Source: Akkermansia muciniphila
GTDB taxonomy: Bacteria; Verrucomicrobiota; Verrucomicrobiia; Verrucomicrobiales; Akkermansiaceae
Length of the DNA stretch: 64,000 nt
Reading direction: 5' to 3'
NCBI GenBank assembly: GCA_947624785.1
Contig: CANQLV010000006.1
Location: forward strand, 124,001-188,000
The notes below the pieces were generated by a model, which saw only the letters and a program-made list of their open reading frames with translations, was not told the origin of the DNA and made no database searches. Below are positions 35,901-43,773 of this stretch, one piece after another. The translations under genes and the position numbers were made by a program. Every line of letters starts with the position of its first letter. Positions within the stretch are counted from its first letter, which is position 1.

Positions 35901-38900
35901 TGGCAGGGCCGTATCATAGCCGAACGCCAGAACGCCCTGTGACACGGCTACCGTCGTTCCCGTGCCGAGCACGGAGGCGGAACCGAGCACCAGCGTTCCC
36001 GCGCCTTCCTTGGTGATGGCGGTATTGGCAATTCCTCCGGTCCCCGTGAGTTCATAGCGAGTGGTGGAGTTGCGGACCAGCATGGAGCCGGGGGAGACCT
36101 CGGAATCAAGCTGCACCACGGAGGTGGCGATCCCGGCCTGGTCTGCGAAGGAAACGGCCAGGCCGTCCGCGTACGTGGCGGGATTGCCGCCATCCGTCCA
36201 GATGTTTTCCGCGCTCCAGACTCCGTTTTCACCGCCCGCCCACAGAAGGAGGGTTTCCGCCGTGTAAACCAGGTCCCTGCCGTTGTTGGAAACGGTGATG
36301 GTCCCCGCCACGCCGTCCGCAAAGTTGGCCTTGATGGAGGAGATGTTGGACAGCCCTGTGGTGGAGAGCACGGACATGCCGTCCGTCAAGGCGCCAAAGC
36401 CGGTGAGGTCCAGGTTCAATTCCCCTTCCGCGGAAAGAGCAAACGTGCCGTTCACATTGATTCCCGTTCCGGCGCCCCCCGCCAGCGCCAGCGTGCTGGA
36501 GCCGTCCACGTTCATGTTCCCCGTAAAGAAGGAGTTCTGGAACATGGTCACGATGTCAAAGCCGGTGATAACCGTATTGGAGAAGGAGATGGCCTGGTCC
36601 GCCGTATTGCCGTAACCGCCCAGAAGCAGGGAGGAGGTTCCCCCCACCGTGCCTCCCGACACATTCAGCGTGCTGCCCGCGCGGAACACGGCTTTTTTAA
36701 CGGTGAGGGTGGCGTTCCCGTTCACGGCGGACCTTGCTCCGCCGCCGCCCGCATAAAGGGCTCCCGTGTAAGCGCCGCCATCCAGCGTCAGGCTGGAATT
36801 GCCTCTGACCGTGGAGGTTCCCGCAGTGCCGTAGCCGCCGCCGTAAATGGCCCCGGTAAAGACGGCGTCACTGGCAGCAGTGATGCTGACGTTGGAATCG
36901 CCGCCGATCGTATAAGTCCCTGAACTGCCAGAATAGGAACCGCCAACAATGCTCTTGACGAAGTTGCCGGAGGCCGTCCCCAGGTCAATCGTCACATTGG
37001 TGCTTCCGGTGATGGAAGAGCCGGAAGTGGAGTTGGCTTCATAGGCGCTGCCGCCGATGATGAATCCCCTGGCTACGGAATTGAGAGAGACGGTTTCATC
37101 CGTCACGCTCTGCATGCTGCGCACCACGACGTACGTGCTGCCGTCAATATTATTGGTGGAGTTGTGGGCCGCCGTACCGCCGCCTATCAAGCTGCCCTTG
37201 ATGACGGCGTTGCCGTCCACAGACACGTAAACGTTCCCCGTAATGCCGGCCGCCTGGCCGTCCTTGTAGTTGCCGCCCACCACCCAGTTGACGGAGGTAT
37301 CTCCCTGAATCTGGGTATGGACGTCGCCCGTGATGTTCCACTTGCCGGTGCCGCTCCAGTTGTTGGCATAGCTGCCGCCGATGATGAGGCTGTAATTGCC
37401 TCCAAGCACATCCGTCCAGATGCCCGTAGTGATTTCCGTAGCCGTGGCATTGATTGCAGCGTCGTAATAACCGCCGGCCAGGGTCACTCCCGTGAGGTCT
37501 CCCGTTCCGGTCACGGCGTTCACGGAGCCGAACCCGTCCTGCATGGAAGCGGACCGGATGCCGTACAGGGCCAGCGTCTGCTGGTCCGCCAGTGTTCCGG
37601 CAGCGGAGGAAGGAGCGCTTCCCAGCCCCCACGCGGAGTCCCACACGGTGTCGTAAGCGCCGGACCCCGTAAACGTGATGACCGTTTTCCCGTCCACGGT
37701 GCTGATGGTGTACAGGGATTCGTCAATATCCGCCAGCGTGAAGCCGTCTCCCAGGTCAACGCCCAGGTTGTAGGAGGTGTTCACCAGCGCTTCGGAACCG
37801 AACAGGTCCTGGAATTCCTGGAAACCGGAGAAGTCAATCAGGCCGGAAGTCAGCGTCACGTTCTGCAGCACGGTGCCGACGTTGTCCATGGAAGTATAAT
37901 ACAGGCGCCCTCCGTCCACGGTTACGTTGCCCGTAATCGTCCCGGAACCGTTGGCGAGGATGCCCAGCGTTTCCCCTACCGTGAAGGCGTCCTGGAAATG
38001 CATGGTTCCCGCGGAGGCGGAGAGGATGCCGTTCCCCGTCAGTCCCGCCACGGTCATGGTTCCATTGCCCGCATCCAGCCTGCCGCCGGCAAGGGCGGCG
38101 TTGATGGAGCCGGCCTTGGAAAGTACGGCGCCGGAATTGACGGTATAGGTTCCCGTAAGCGCCACGTTCCCGGACAGATGCACCCAGCCCGACTGGGCGA
38201 CAAAGTTGCCCGCCCCGGTGATGGAGTTGTCAATGACGTCCGCCGCTTCTCCCGCCGTACCGTAATAAGTAAGGTACTGGCTGCCGGAGGAAGTAGTTAC
38301 GGCGGCGGTGCCAAGGGAACCGGAAGCGTTGATGCCCAGGGAAGTGGAATTGCGGGTGATGGCGATGGTCCCGCCGATCTGGTTTTCCGTGCCGGTCAGG
38401 GTGTAATAAGTGTACTCGCTGTCAGCTCCGCTGATGGAAAAACCGGAGGCGGCCGTAAGCACGCCCGTAAATTTAATGTTCTTGCCGTACTGGGTGGTGA
38501 GGTTCACTCCGGTGCCGAACGTGGCTGCCCCGGAGAAGGTAAAGCCATCCCCATTGATGGAAGCGGCGTCATAGTTATAATATCCGGAAACGGCCGGTCC
38601 GTCCTGTACGGTCAGCGTGGTGCCGTCCCCCATGACCAGTTTCTGGGACCAGTTGACATTCCCTGAAAACAGGGAAAGAGTACCGCTGCTGATTTTAAGG
38701 GTAGCGTCCGGAGACGCTGCGGGAGAGAGAGCCGCACTCTTGTCGGAATTACCCAGGGTGAAGGTTCCGCCCCCCGTATAGTCCACCGTCACGGTCCCGC
38801 CGAAGCTGCCGCCGTAGGAGGAAGAATCCCCGGTGATGGTCAGCGTGGTTCCCTCCCCGGTAATCAGGGCCGCGGTGTTGTTGTGCTCCAGCTTGCTGAT

Positions 38901-39413
38901 GGAGGTGTTCACGCCCGCTTTCAGGACGGAGGCGCCGGTCGCATACCCATAGCCGCCCAGCTTGATCGTGGCGTTCTGGGCCGCCAGCGCGTGGTTGAGG
39001 TTCAGGATGTTGTTCTGCGTTCCCCCTGTCGTGTTGGAATAGAGGGAAATGATGCCGTTGAAGGTGCCCTCCCCGTTCAGGGTGAGGGTGGAGAGGGCCG
39101 TTCCTCCGCTGGCGACACGGTTTACTGTCAGCACGGCCTCCGGAGCGTCTCCGTTCAGGTTCGTGATCGTAGCGTTGCCCGCTCCCGCAAAATTCAAAGT
39201 GGTAGAAGCCGTAACGGTGCCCACGTCATAGGTGGAAGTGCCTCCCGCCGCCACGTTTACCTGTGTCCCGTTAAAAGCAACGTCCGCCGCATAAGACTGT
39301 GATACAGTTATTAAAAGACCAGAGACTCCTGCAAAAGTGGCGGTTCCAAGCGTTACCCCGGAGAAGGAGGTCATCAGGGCGGCCAGCAGATTCAAGGGAA
39401 GGTGCAATTTCAT
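29955..39413 (-). CDS. Giant autotransporter with passenger repeats, 3,152 residues
   Basis: Type V secreted surface protein. The N-terminus (residues 1-43) is a long signal peptide (MKLHLPLNLLAALMTSFSG...). Residues about 44-2,750 form a passenger of beta-helix-type repeats rich in Gly, Thr, Asn, Ser and Ala; phrases such as LTLGGTG, NLNGG and TGANTF recur, the autotransporter-associated repeat pattern. The last about 290 residues (from PYFHMWMQGTGSYAKL) form the outer-membrane beta-barrel, ending in the typical aromatic YRYNF terminus. The passenger may mediate adhesion to mucus or cells; its ligand cannot be read from sequence. The gene is about 9.5 kb, monocistronic, intact, with its own terminator and an AT-rich upstream region of about 470 bp. 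Confidence 0.95.
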   Translation of the reverse strand: MKLHLPLNLLAALMTSFSGVTLGTATFAGVSGLLITVSQSYAADVAFNGTQVNVAAGGTSTYDVGTVTASTTLNFAGAGNATITNLNGDAPEAVLTVNRVASGGTALSTLTLNGEGTFNGIISLYSNTTGGTQNNILNLNHALAAQNATIKLGGYGYATGASVLKAGVNTSISKLEHNNTAALITGEGTTLTITGDSSSYGGSFGGTVTVDYTGGGTFTLGNSDKSAALSPAASPDATLKISSGTLSLFSGNVNWSQKLVMGDGTTLTVQDGPAVSGYYNYDAASINGDGFTFSGAATFGTGVNLTTQYGKNIKFTGVLTAASGFSISGADSEYTYYTLTGTENQIGGTIAITRNSTSLGINASGSLGTAAVTTSSGSQYLTYYGTAGEAADVIDNSITGAGNFVAQSGWVHLSGNVALTGTYTVNSGAVLSKAGSINAALAGGRLDAGNGTMTVAGLTGNGILSASAGTMHFQDAFTVGETLGILANGSGTITGNVTVDGGRLYYTSMDNVGTVLQNVTLTSGLIDFSGFQEFQDLFGSEALVNTSYNLGVDLGDGFTLADIDESLYTISTVDGKTVITFTGSGAYDTVWDSAWGLGSAPSSAAGTLADQQTLALYGIRSASMQDGFGSVNAVTGTGDLTGVTLAGGYYDAAINATATEITTGIWTDVLGGNYSLIIGGSYANNWSGTGKWNITGDVHTQIQGDTSVNWVVGGNYKDGQAAGITGNVYVSVDGNAVIKGSLIGGGTAAHNSTNNIDGSTYVVVRSMQSVTDETVSLNSVARGFIIGGSAYEANSTSGSSITGSTNVTIDLGTASGNFVKSIVGGSYSGSSGTYTIGGDSNVSITAASDAVFTGAIYGGGYGTAGTSTVRGNSSLTLDGGAYTGALYAGGGGARSAVNGNATLTVKKAVFRAGSTLNVSGGTVGGTSSLLLGGYGNTADQAISFSNTVITGFDIVTMFQNSFFTGNMNVDGSSTLALAGGAGTGINVNGTFALSAEGELNLDLTGFGALTDGMSVLSTTGLSNISSIKANFADGVAGTITVSNNGRDLVYTAETLLLWAGGENGVWSAENIWTDGGNPATYADGLAVSFADQAGIATSVVQLDSEVSPGSMLVRNSTTRYELTGTGGIANTAITKEGAGTLVLGSASVLGTGTTVAVSQGVLAFGYDTALPATGITWGAGSFLGAANGATVTVDLGTVTNPAFSLTADANSFINLVTPSDILFGNNITGAGTIRKTGTGLLKLTGANSGHIVVEEGNLQVGNGTAAINWGSAGSSVTLQNGTSLIIAGNSSGTSHHTIGSDLVLGTNASDAVSLKWVDASQANATNYQHNFTGAVTVNGAVSVVGRDNWAKEVGFTGTLTGAGTLTYSRGAGDGRYNSNGKLIISGDASGFTGMITMNAANGYSTGLDLRTSMAQGGVTLTSGTDTTGFAFMRVLGDIEIASLDGTANSQVGAVGGARTLTVGSGTYNGTITDRGVAIAYGATAISYDESGVLSLTKVSDETLTLGGTVSYTGLTSIQGGTLALTAAGATSLGNITMAANTRMTTAGALNLAASSTLTLDISSSIGVGGAFGAGTFNLTLNGLEGITEAGEYTLISAASGLDAASAIFNWAGYTGDETLIYTLEQTGTTLKLVVTSAGDVWIWQGTEGMTWSDTNTGAQWGIDGSAETAAGQNLVFNSSGAGTVTLSGAVNPASITVNNAAGSDYVFASDGTGKIAQGTLTKRGEGKLTLNLDNTGWAGAISVQQGELVAQVANSLGSGAITVTGGTLTLATGDVQPGMGMINLQGGSLNLASGAFATAFTADNMAWTDGSLILGENVTATAAKALANGKTVELATGSVLTVSGANDNTALNLNASGTGTVSVGLGTSYGANVLNLSTAFQGTLSVTAGYFQLNNVTMGADGTVNLADSNVRAEWNGTAGGAFANDIVFTGNQIFATKDFTLSGDLSGTAFSTQGAGNITLTGGVNLDGQLKVHRGTVTVNSTNVTKLGDSIDIQNNSTLAFARDFSYGGVISGTAGSTVSVNAGTLELTGANTFLGTLSIAGGATARLGDGSAWAGALSGAGSLVVDTTGNITLAAGNTGFTGSTTLSGMGTVTLAGADSLGSGRVTVNNGVLDLASQNAANAILITKGSLANAEAKTTGNVEVAASAGAQGALNTINLGGLSGSMVGSIVMEDYSRLTGISGGLDMTGKTVTLKLDSGSLAAGGTTGQGVIDADSLTLSAANTTINLSNQGVLDLLSANRDSADGVGLVLTTGTLTVDNYKQIAFSPLLASLGYAVTEVLGADGTLMVSGNTDLVYLVDTTPNSDNPNVSDYAALDPYKAVGINGTTLNVSLNGAPEASRNGDGLKVSNLIGSNGALVVTNTAADAAANHAVVDLIQNVDAGGNSFGGTISGDHVDFVKKGAETLTVEGNFTGNDSKLSSTEGNIVLNGAGNSLTTLELAGGDITLGGRNDGAFRVTTVENLASGTGGGTLDLGRGAQLVLTGQQAGSHVTDVTISGDGTLTLGGTGTDSSLTLGNGSFLDGVLLDIREGSALSTAAGSVNTVSGLTGGGALKLSGAEMTVDSSASHTFTGTLDGASGTLNVKSGNGSVQTIKGAGNAGYNLNVSDGGALTLAGAAAEGGNPAQAAYKGITVNGGTLNIGSADAPKTQLTLGTDGLSVTGNSTVTITTSSTTVDGLGNPFVTSSGNITLGDGTGEVTLVMTNLDTLVTGNTETLNMELFKTTDGALVSLGDNVTLQDMILSSLYENLSLTTNDSMTAIILTGTARTENIFRDSSLTRNAATGAELLWNSRYHMEEGTTLRDFYTSVLLSQNAGDYSGAARKLAAAAGSTVTSLGIAQRDSLRDQMGWIRNRVAQMGVNPAYVHEDMPYFHMWMQGTGSYAKLDTKGDESGYELTTWGGTVGMDVDISDNFTAGAAFTANYGSLTANAADSADGDLDSYYVNLFARYQSRKWSHLLILTGGWNDARLTRTVDYGSGSYQAHGSTTGAGFGAMYELAYDIALNEDKSVILQPLFNASIMTTRMDGYSESGSAGNAGLRVEDQELTTAAVAVGARLSGLMGSNVFGREALGEVRVNVSQDMGDRRGQANVGFLADPSYTRPVYGAKVGSTAFQAGVGLSVPVGTQGVIFVDGNADIRSGSSSINGSIGYRYNF

Positions 39414-39510
39414 GTAACGTTTGACAATTAAGGGTTTATTAAATCATAAAAGAACCTTTCCCACAACACGGCAAGGGGAATATGATTGTGAATATAAATA
39501 AGGAATTCGC

Positions 39511-39531
39511 AATCCGCTGTCTTCTTATCCA
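39511..39531. repeat. GGATT-NNN-AATCC palindrome, pair 4 left
   Basis: Arms partly decayed (GGAATT/AATCCG) around loop CGC; 17 nt (39515-39531) are the exact reverse complement of 39684-39700. Confidence 0.75.
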
Positions 39532-39683
39532 CATATTATTCAAAATTTAATCGTTGAATAACGTTTAACAATTAACGTATTATATATTTCAAAAATACCC
39601 CCGTCAAATAGAGCCTAGAAAATTCTGCCAATGGAGATATTTCCCTGCTGTTGGAAAACCGTTGCAGCTGATTCTTTTCCTTT

Positions 39684-39704
39684 GACAGCGGATTGCGAAT
39701 CCGC
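39684..39704. repeat. GGATT-NNN-AATCC palindrome, pair 4 right
   Basis: Perfect arms GCGGATT/AATCCGC around loop GCG, preceded by GACA which is also present in the inverted partner. Confidence 0.85.
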
Positions 39705-39887
39705 ATTTTCCCTTTTAATAACAGGTCAAAATAAAAAGATGCATTACAGCAAGTTATGAGAAAGGCACTTTAGAGATTGAGGAAAAATGATTGAATCCAC
39801 CTATGGTTCATTTTTCCAAAAATTCCCACTCCCGCATCTTTATGGAACTCCCGGACAGAGCTTCCGGGGCACGGCACCGTATGCCGG

Positions 39888-40262
39888 ATGAAGGGCATGG
39901 GGGATTTCCTCAACCACGCCTCCCAGGGAGTACGGGACGGCTTTGACTACAATGGGGGCGGTTACTCCGTCGGGACGGACAGGAGGATCATGCCTCACGC
40001 CATCCTTGGCCTGGGCTTCGGGGATTTGTACGGCAAGATGCGCGGACGCAGCTTTGCGGGGGACATTGACCAGCAGACCCGCATCGGCATGCTTTATGGC
40101 GGCTGGTACAGGAATCTCAACAAAAACAATGCGGTAAGGGTGAACGTGAACAGCTCCCTGCAATTGAACGCACGCTGGAGGACATACGCGGGGTACGAGT
40201 TTGAGGGAAGGAACAAGGCCACGGCGCACCGGTTTAATGCCGGCGTCAGTTATGCCTATTGA
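39888..40262 (+). pseudogene. Remnant of a second autotransporter barrel
   Basis: A 124-residue frame whose sequence is that of an autotransporter beta-barrel but with a large internal deletion. The beginning (GMGDFLNHASQGVRDGFDYNGGGYSVGTDR) is the first strands of the barrel; YGGWYRNLNKNNAVRVNV belongs to the middle; RTYAGYEFEGRNKATAHRFNAGVSYAY is the last strands with an aromatic terminus. About 100 residues of strands between are missing, and no passenger is upstream. Alternatively a true short protein, but 12 strands could not form. Strand is opposite to the large autotransporter gene. Confidence 0.75.
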
Positions 40263-40315
40263 CGGAGCCGGCAAACCGCCTAAATTACTTTATTATTGAC
40301 GGCGGCCGGCAGCAG

Positions 40316-40350
40316 AGAGGCTGTGCAGTTATTCTGCACAGCCTCTTTTT
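40316..40350. terminator. Bidirectional terminator after trpA
   Basis: 13-bp stem, arm AGAGGCTGTGCAG (40316-40328) and complement (40334-40346), loop TTATT, T run on the plus strand and A's before. Ends the trp operon (minus strand) and the autotransporter remnant (plus strand). Confidence 0.9.
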
Positions 40351-40372
40351 AACGTTAACAGAAAATGTTATT

Positions 40373-41161
40373 TTATTTTCCGGTCCATTTGCCCAGGAAT
40401 TCCGCCGCATCCTTCCCTTCCGCAATGTGCCTGAGCAGGGCGCTGCCGAGAACGGCGGCATCCGGACGGGCGTCTTCCGGCAGGGCGTCCAGCTGGTCCG
40501 GCGTCTGAAGGCCGAAGCCCAGCGCCAGCGGCACGTCAAATACGGACCGGGCGCGGCGCATGGTTTCCGTGACGCTTTGCGCCAGGTCCACCTTTCCCCC
40601 CGTGATCCCCAGCACGGAGACTACGTAAACGAAGCCGGAGGTATGGGGCTTGTATTCCTGCATGCGTTCCACGGAGGTATTGGGCGCCACCAGCGTGACG
40701 AGTGTCAGGCCGAGGGGGTCAAAGGCATCCCTGAAGATGCCGGATTCTTCCAGCGGCATGTCCGGAATGATGAAGCCGCTGACTCCGGCTTCCGCCGCAT
40801 CCAGGGCAAGACGTTCCAGCCCATACTGGTAAAAGGGGTTCACGTACCCCATCAGGGCCAGTTTGGCGGAAAAACGGCCCTTGCGGGCTTTCAGCCCGTC
40901 CAGAATCCATTTCAGGCTTACGCCGCGGGCCAGCGCGTCCCGTGAGGCCTGTTCAATGAGCGGGCCGTCCGCCACGGGGTCCGAGAAGGGAACGCCTATT
41001 TCAATGATGTCCGCCCCGGCTCCATCAATCCGCTCCAGATGGGTCCAGAAGGATTCCTTGTCCGGAAATCCGGCGGTAATGAAGGGGATGACGGCGCGCC
41101 TGCCGAGGGCATGGGCGCGCTCCACGGCTGCCTGCAACGGTGATTTCTGCATGTTGTTCAT
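40373..41161 (-). CDS. trpA: Tryptophan synthase alpha chain
   Basis: Cleaves indole-3-glycerol phosphate to indole and glyceraldehyde 3-phosphate and channels indole to TrpB. The 262-residue TIM-barrel product has catalytic Glu in ADIIEIGVPFSDPVADGPLIE (about residues 47-66) and Asp in the MGYVNPFYQYGLERL/SGFIIPDMPLEES region. Last gene of the trp operon, 13 bp after trpB, followed by a strong terminator. Confidence 0.98.
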   Translation of the reverse strand: MNNMQKSPLQAAVERAHALGRRAVIPFITAGFPDKESFWTHLERIDGAGADIIEIGVPFSDPVADGPLIEQASRDALARGVSLKWILDGLKARKGRFSAKLALMGYVNPFYQYGLERLALDAAEAGVSGFIIPDMPLEESGIFRDAFDPLGLTLVTLVAPNTSVERMQEYKPHTSGFVYVVSVLGITGGKVDLAQSVTETMRRARSVFDVPLALGFGLQTPDQLDALPEDARPDAAVLGSALLRHIAEGKDAAEFLGKWTGK

Positions 41162-41174
41162 GGAAAGGCGCGGT

Positions 41175-42347
41175 TTAAAGGTTCAAATATTTTTTAACGA
41201 TGCCCAGGTCCTTGTCCCCGCGGCCGGAGAGGTTCACCAGCACGTCCCCCCCCTGCGGCAGTTCATCCGCATGGTCCAGCACCCACGCCACGGCATGGGA
41301 GGATTCCAGGGCGGGAATGATGCCTTCCTCCTGCGTCAGGACCTGGAAGGCGTTCAGCGCGGAGGCGTCACAGACCACGCCGTAATGCACCCGGCCTATT
41401 TCCGCCAGGTGGGCGTGCTCCGGCCCCACGCCGGGGTAGTCCAGCCCGGCGGAGATGGAGTGGGACGGCTGTATCTGCCCGTCTTCGTCCTGCAAAAGCA
41501 TGGTCACATGGCCGTGCAGCACGCCGGGGCTGCCCAGGTTGATGGGGGCGGAGTTATAGCACCCGGGCTCTCCGGTGCCTCCGGCCTCCACGCCCACCAG
41601 CCGAACGCCTTCATCCTCCACAAAGGGGTGGAGCATGCCGATGGCATTGGAGCCGCCGCCCACGCACGCCACCACCACGTCCGGCAGCCTGCCTGCGCGC
41701 TCCAGCATCTGGGCGCGGGCCTCCCGGCCAATGACGGACTGAAGCTGCCTGACCAGCGTGGGGAACGGATGGGGCCCCGCCGCGGTGCCGAAGCAGTACA
41801 GGGTGTCCTCCTGGTGGGAAATCCAGTAGCGGAGGGCCTCGTTGATGGCATCCTTCAAGGTGCGGGAACCGCTCTCAATCGGGAAAACCGTCGCCCCCAG
41901 CAGCTTCATGCGCATCACGTTCATGGACTGGCGTTCCACGTCCTCCGCCCCCATGAAGATGGTGCAGTCCATCTTGAGGCGGGCCGCCGCCGTGGCCGTA
42001 GCCACGCCGTGCTGCCCCGCCCCGGTTTCCGCAATGAGGTGCGTTTTCCCCATCATTTTGGCAAGAAGGGCCTGGCCGAGGGCATTGTTGATCTTGTGGG
42101 CTCCGGTGTGCAGCAGGTCCTCCCGCTTCAGCCACAGGCGGAAACCCAGCTTTTCCGAGAGGTGGGGGCAGAATGTGAGGGGAGTTTCACGGCCCGCGTA
42201 GTTGACCAGCAGGTCCTGGAGCGCGTCCCGGTACTCGCGGGATGGCATGATGGAGGCCATGGCTTCCTCCAGCTCCATGAGCGGGGGGCGCAGCGCTTCC
42301 GGTACGAAACGGCCGCCGAAGTTGCCGAAATATCCTTCTTTCTTCAT
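41175..42347 (-). CDS. trpB: Tryptophan synthase beta chain
   Basis: PLP-dependent beta subunit, 390 residues, joining indole and serine. The PLP lysine lies in [13 protein letters not shown] (about residue 84-96); the phosphate-binding loop is GGGSNAIG and the ETGAGQHG loop is complete. Overlaps the end of trpF by 4 bp, implying translational coupling; trpA follows after 13 bp. Confidence 0.98.
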   Translation of the reverse strand: MKKEGYFGNFGGRFVPEALRPPLMELEEAMASIMPSREYRDALQDLLVNYAGRETPLTFCPHLSEKLGFRLWLKREDLLHTGAHKINNALGQALLAKMMGKTHLIAETGAGQHGVATATAAARLKMDCTIFMGAEDVERQSMNVMRMKLLGATVFPIESGSRTLKDAINEALRYWISHQEDTLYCFGTAAGPHPFPTLVRQLQSVIGREARAQMLERAGRLPDVVVACVGGGSNAIGMLHPFVEDEGVRLVGVEAGGTGEPGCYNSAPINLGSPGVLHGHVTMLLQDEDGQIQPSHSISAGLDYPGVGPEHAHLAEIGRVHYGVVCDASALNAFQVLTQEEGIIPALESSHAVAWVLDHADELPQGGDVLVNLSGRGDKDLGIVKKYLNL

Positions 42348-42991
42348 GCGATGTGGTAAGGGGTGTAAGGGATGAGTGGTTTGAGGGCCGCCAGCAACTT
42401 CTGCGGGCTTTTCTGGCCGGGGATGGCTTCCACGCCGGAGTTCAGGTCAATGCCGTTCGGGGCGCACTGTTCCAGCGCCTTGTTCAGGGAGGCGGAGGAA
42501 AGGCCGCCCGCCAGGAACCAGGGCCGGGGGGATTTCAGGGACGCCAGGGCGTTCCAGTCCAGGGAAACGCCGTGGCCGCCGCCCTGGCTGCCCGCGTCCA
42601 GCAGGAACCAGGCGCAGCTGTCCGCCCATAGCTCCATTTCCTTTTGCAGGGCGTCCATGGATTCATACCGGTCCGGCCACAGCACGCGGATCACCTTTTC
42701 CGGGCCGATGCGGCGCGCGCAGTCCAGGGACTGGGCGCCGTGGAGCTGGGCGAATTCCAGCCGGGCCGTTTTCATGACGTCCATGATTTCCTCCGCATTC
42801 TGGTTCACGAAGACTCCCACGCGGCGGATCAGCGCGGAGTCCAGGGCCGCGGCGCGTGACGGAGCAATATAGCGCGGGCTTTTGGGATGAAATACGAACC
42901 CGCAGAAATGGGCTCCCATCCCCATGGCGGTTGACAAGTCACTCTGGCGGGTAATCCCGCACACCTTGATTGCGAATGAATGCTTCTTCAT
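42344..42991 (-). CDS. trpF: Phosphoribosylanthranilate isomerase
   Basis: Isomerises phosphoribosylanthranilate, step 3 of tryptophan synthesis. 215 residues; catalytic Cys in [11 protein letters not shown] at residue 11, and the C-terminal phosphate-binding region [17 protein letters not shown] with DLNSGVEA. Shares 4-bp overlaps with trpC upstream and trpB downstream. Confidence 0.97.
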   Translation of the reverse strand: MKKHSFAIKVCGITRQSDLSTAMGMGAHFCGFVFHPKSPRYIAPSRAAALDSALIRRVGVFVNQNAEEIMDVMKTARLEFAQLHGAQSLDCARRIGPEKVIRVLWPDRYESMDALQKEMELWADSCAWFLLDAGSQGGGHGVSLDWNALASLKSPRPWFLAGGLSSASLNKALEQCAPNGIDLNSGVEAIPGQKSPQKLLAALKPLIPYTPYHIA

Positions 42992-43773
42992 GTTGTTTCT
43001 TCTAAAATTACAGCCAGTTTTTCACCCGGCTTGCCGCCGTCCATCAGGGCAGTCCCCATCAGTACGGCCTGGAAGCCCGCTTCCGCGGCTTCCCTCAGAT
43101 GCGCCCCGGCGCTCATGGCGCTGGCGGCGATCCATACCTCCCCCTCGCGGCGGAGTTTTCCCATGTCCAGGCAGGCAGTCCTGTCCGTTTCAAGCGTATC
43201 CAGGTCACGGGCGTTCACCTGGATGATGCGCGCGCCGGATTCCCAGGCAATTTCCAGGTCAGCCTGGTCAAAAACCTCCACCACGGCATGCATGCCGTAG
43301 GCCTCCGCCTGTTCCCTCAGAATGCGGAGCGTCCGTGCGTCCGGCGTCAGGCGCACGATGAGCAGCAGGGCGGAGGCCGGCGTGGAGGCCGTCTCCATCA
43401 CCTGGAGCTGGTGGAAGATGAAATCCTTGCGGAGCAGCGGAAGCCCGGCGCGGCTCATGCGCTCCAGATACCCGATGCGGCCGCCGAAGAATTGTTCCTC
43501 CGTCAGCACGGAGATGCATGAGGCTCCCGCTCCGGCGTATTGCTCCGCCACGTCCTCCGGCTTCAAGCCGGCGGCGATCACTCCGCGCGACGGGGAGGAC
43601 TGCTTGAACTCCGCAATGACGGCCACGGGCTGCCCGGCGGGCGGCTCCGCGATGGCTTTCAGGAAGTCCGGCCTGTGCCCCTTCCACGGGCGCGGCAGCT
43701 CCCGGCGGGAGGCCATGCCCGTGAGCAGGGCTATTTCCTCCGCTTTGGCTTCCCTGAACCGGTCAAGCAGCAT
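42988..43773 (-). CDS. trpC: Indole-3-glycerol phosphate synthase
   Basis: Ring-closing step before tryptophan synthase. 261 residues; motif VIAEFKQSSPSRG (Lys/Ser contacts), KDFIFHQLQVMETASTPASALLLIV and QVNARDLDTLETD are family-typical. Starts within the trpGD 3' end (11-bp overlap). Confidence 0.97.
   Translation of the reverse strand: MLLDRFREAKAEEIALLTGMASRRELPRPWKGHRPDFLKAIAEPPAGQPVAVIAEFKQSSPSRGVIAAGLKPEDVAEQYAGAGASCISVLTEEQFFGGRIGYLERMSRAGLPLLRKDFIFHQLQVMETASTPASALLLIVRLTPDARTLRILREQAEAYGMHAVVEVFDQADLEIAWESGARIIQVNARDLDTLETDRTACLDMGKLRREGEVWIAASAMSAGAHLREAAEAGFQAVLMGTALMDGGKPGEKLAVILEETT

Larger units (their letters stand above)
39414..39887. other. AT-rich region upstream of the autotransporter
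   Basis: No gene. Holds the autotransporter promoter area (rich in A/T, including AATCGTTGAATAACG and repeated TTAA) and inverted palindrome pair 4. Confidence 0.6.
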
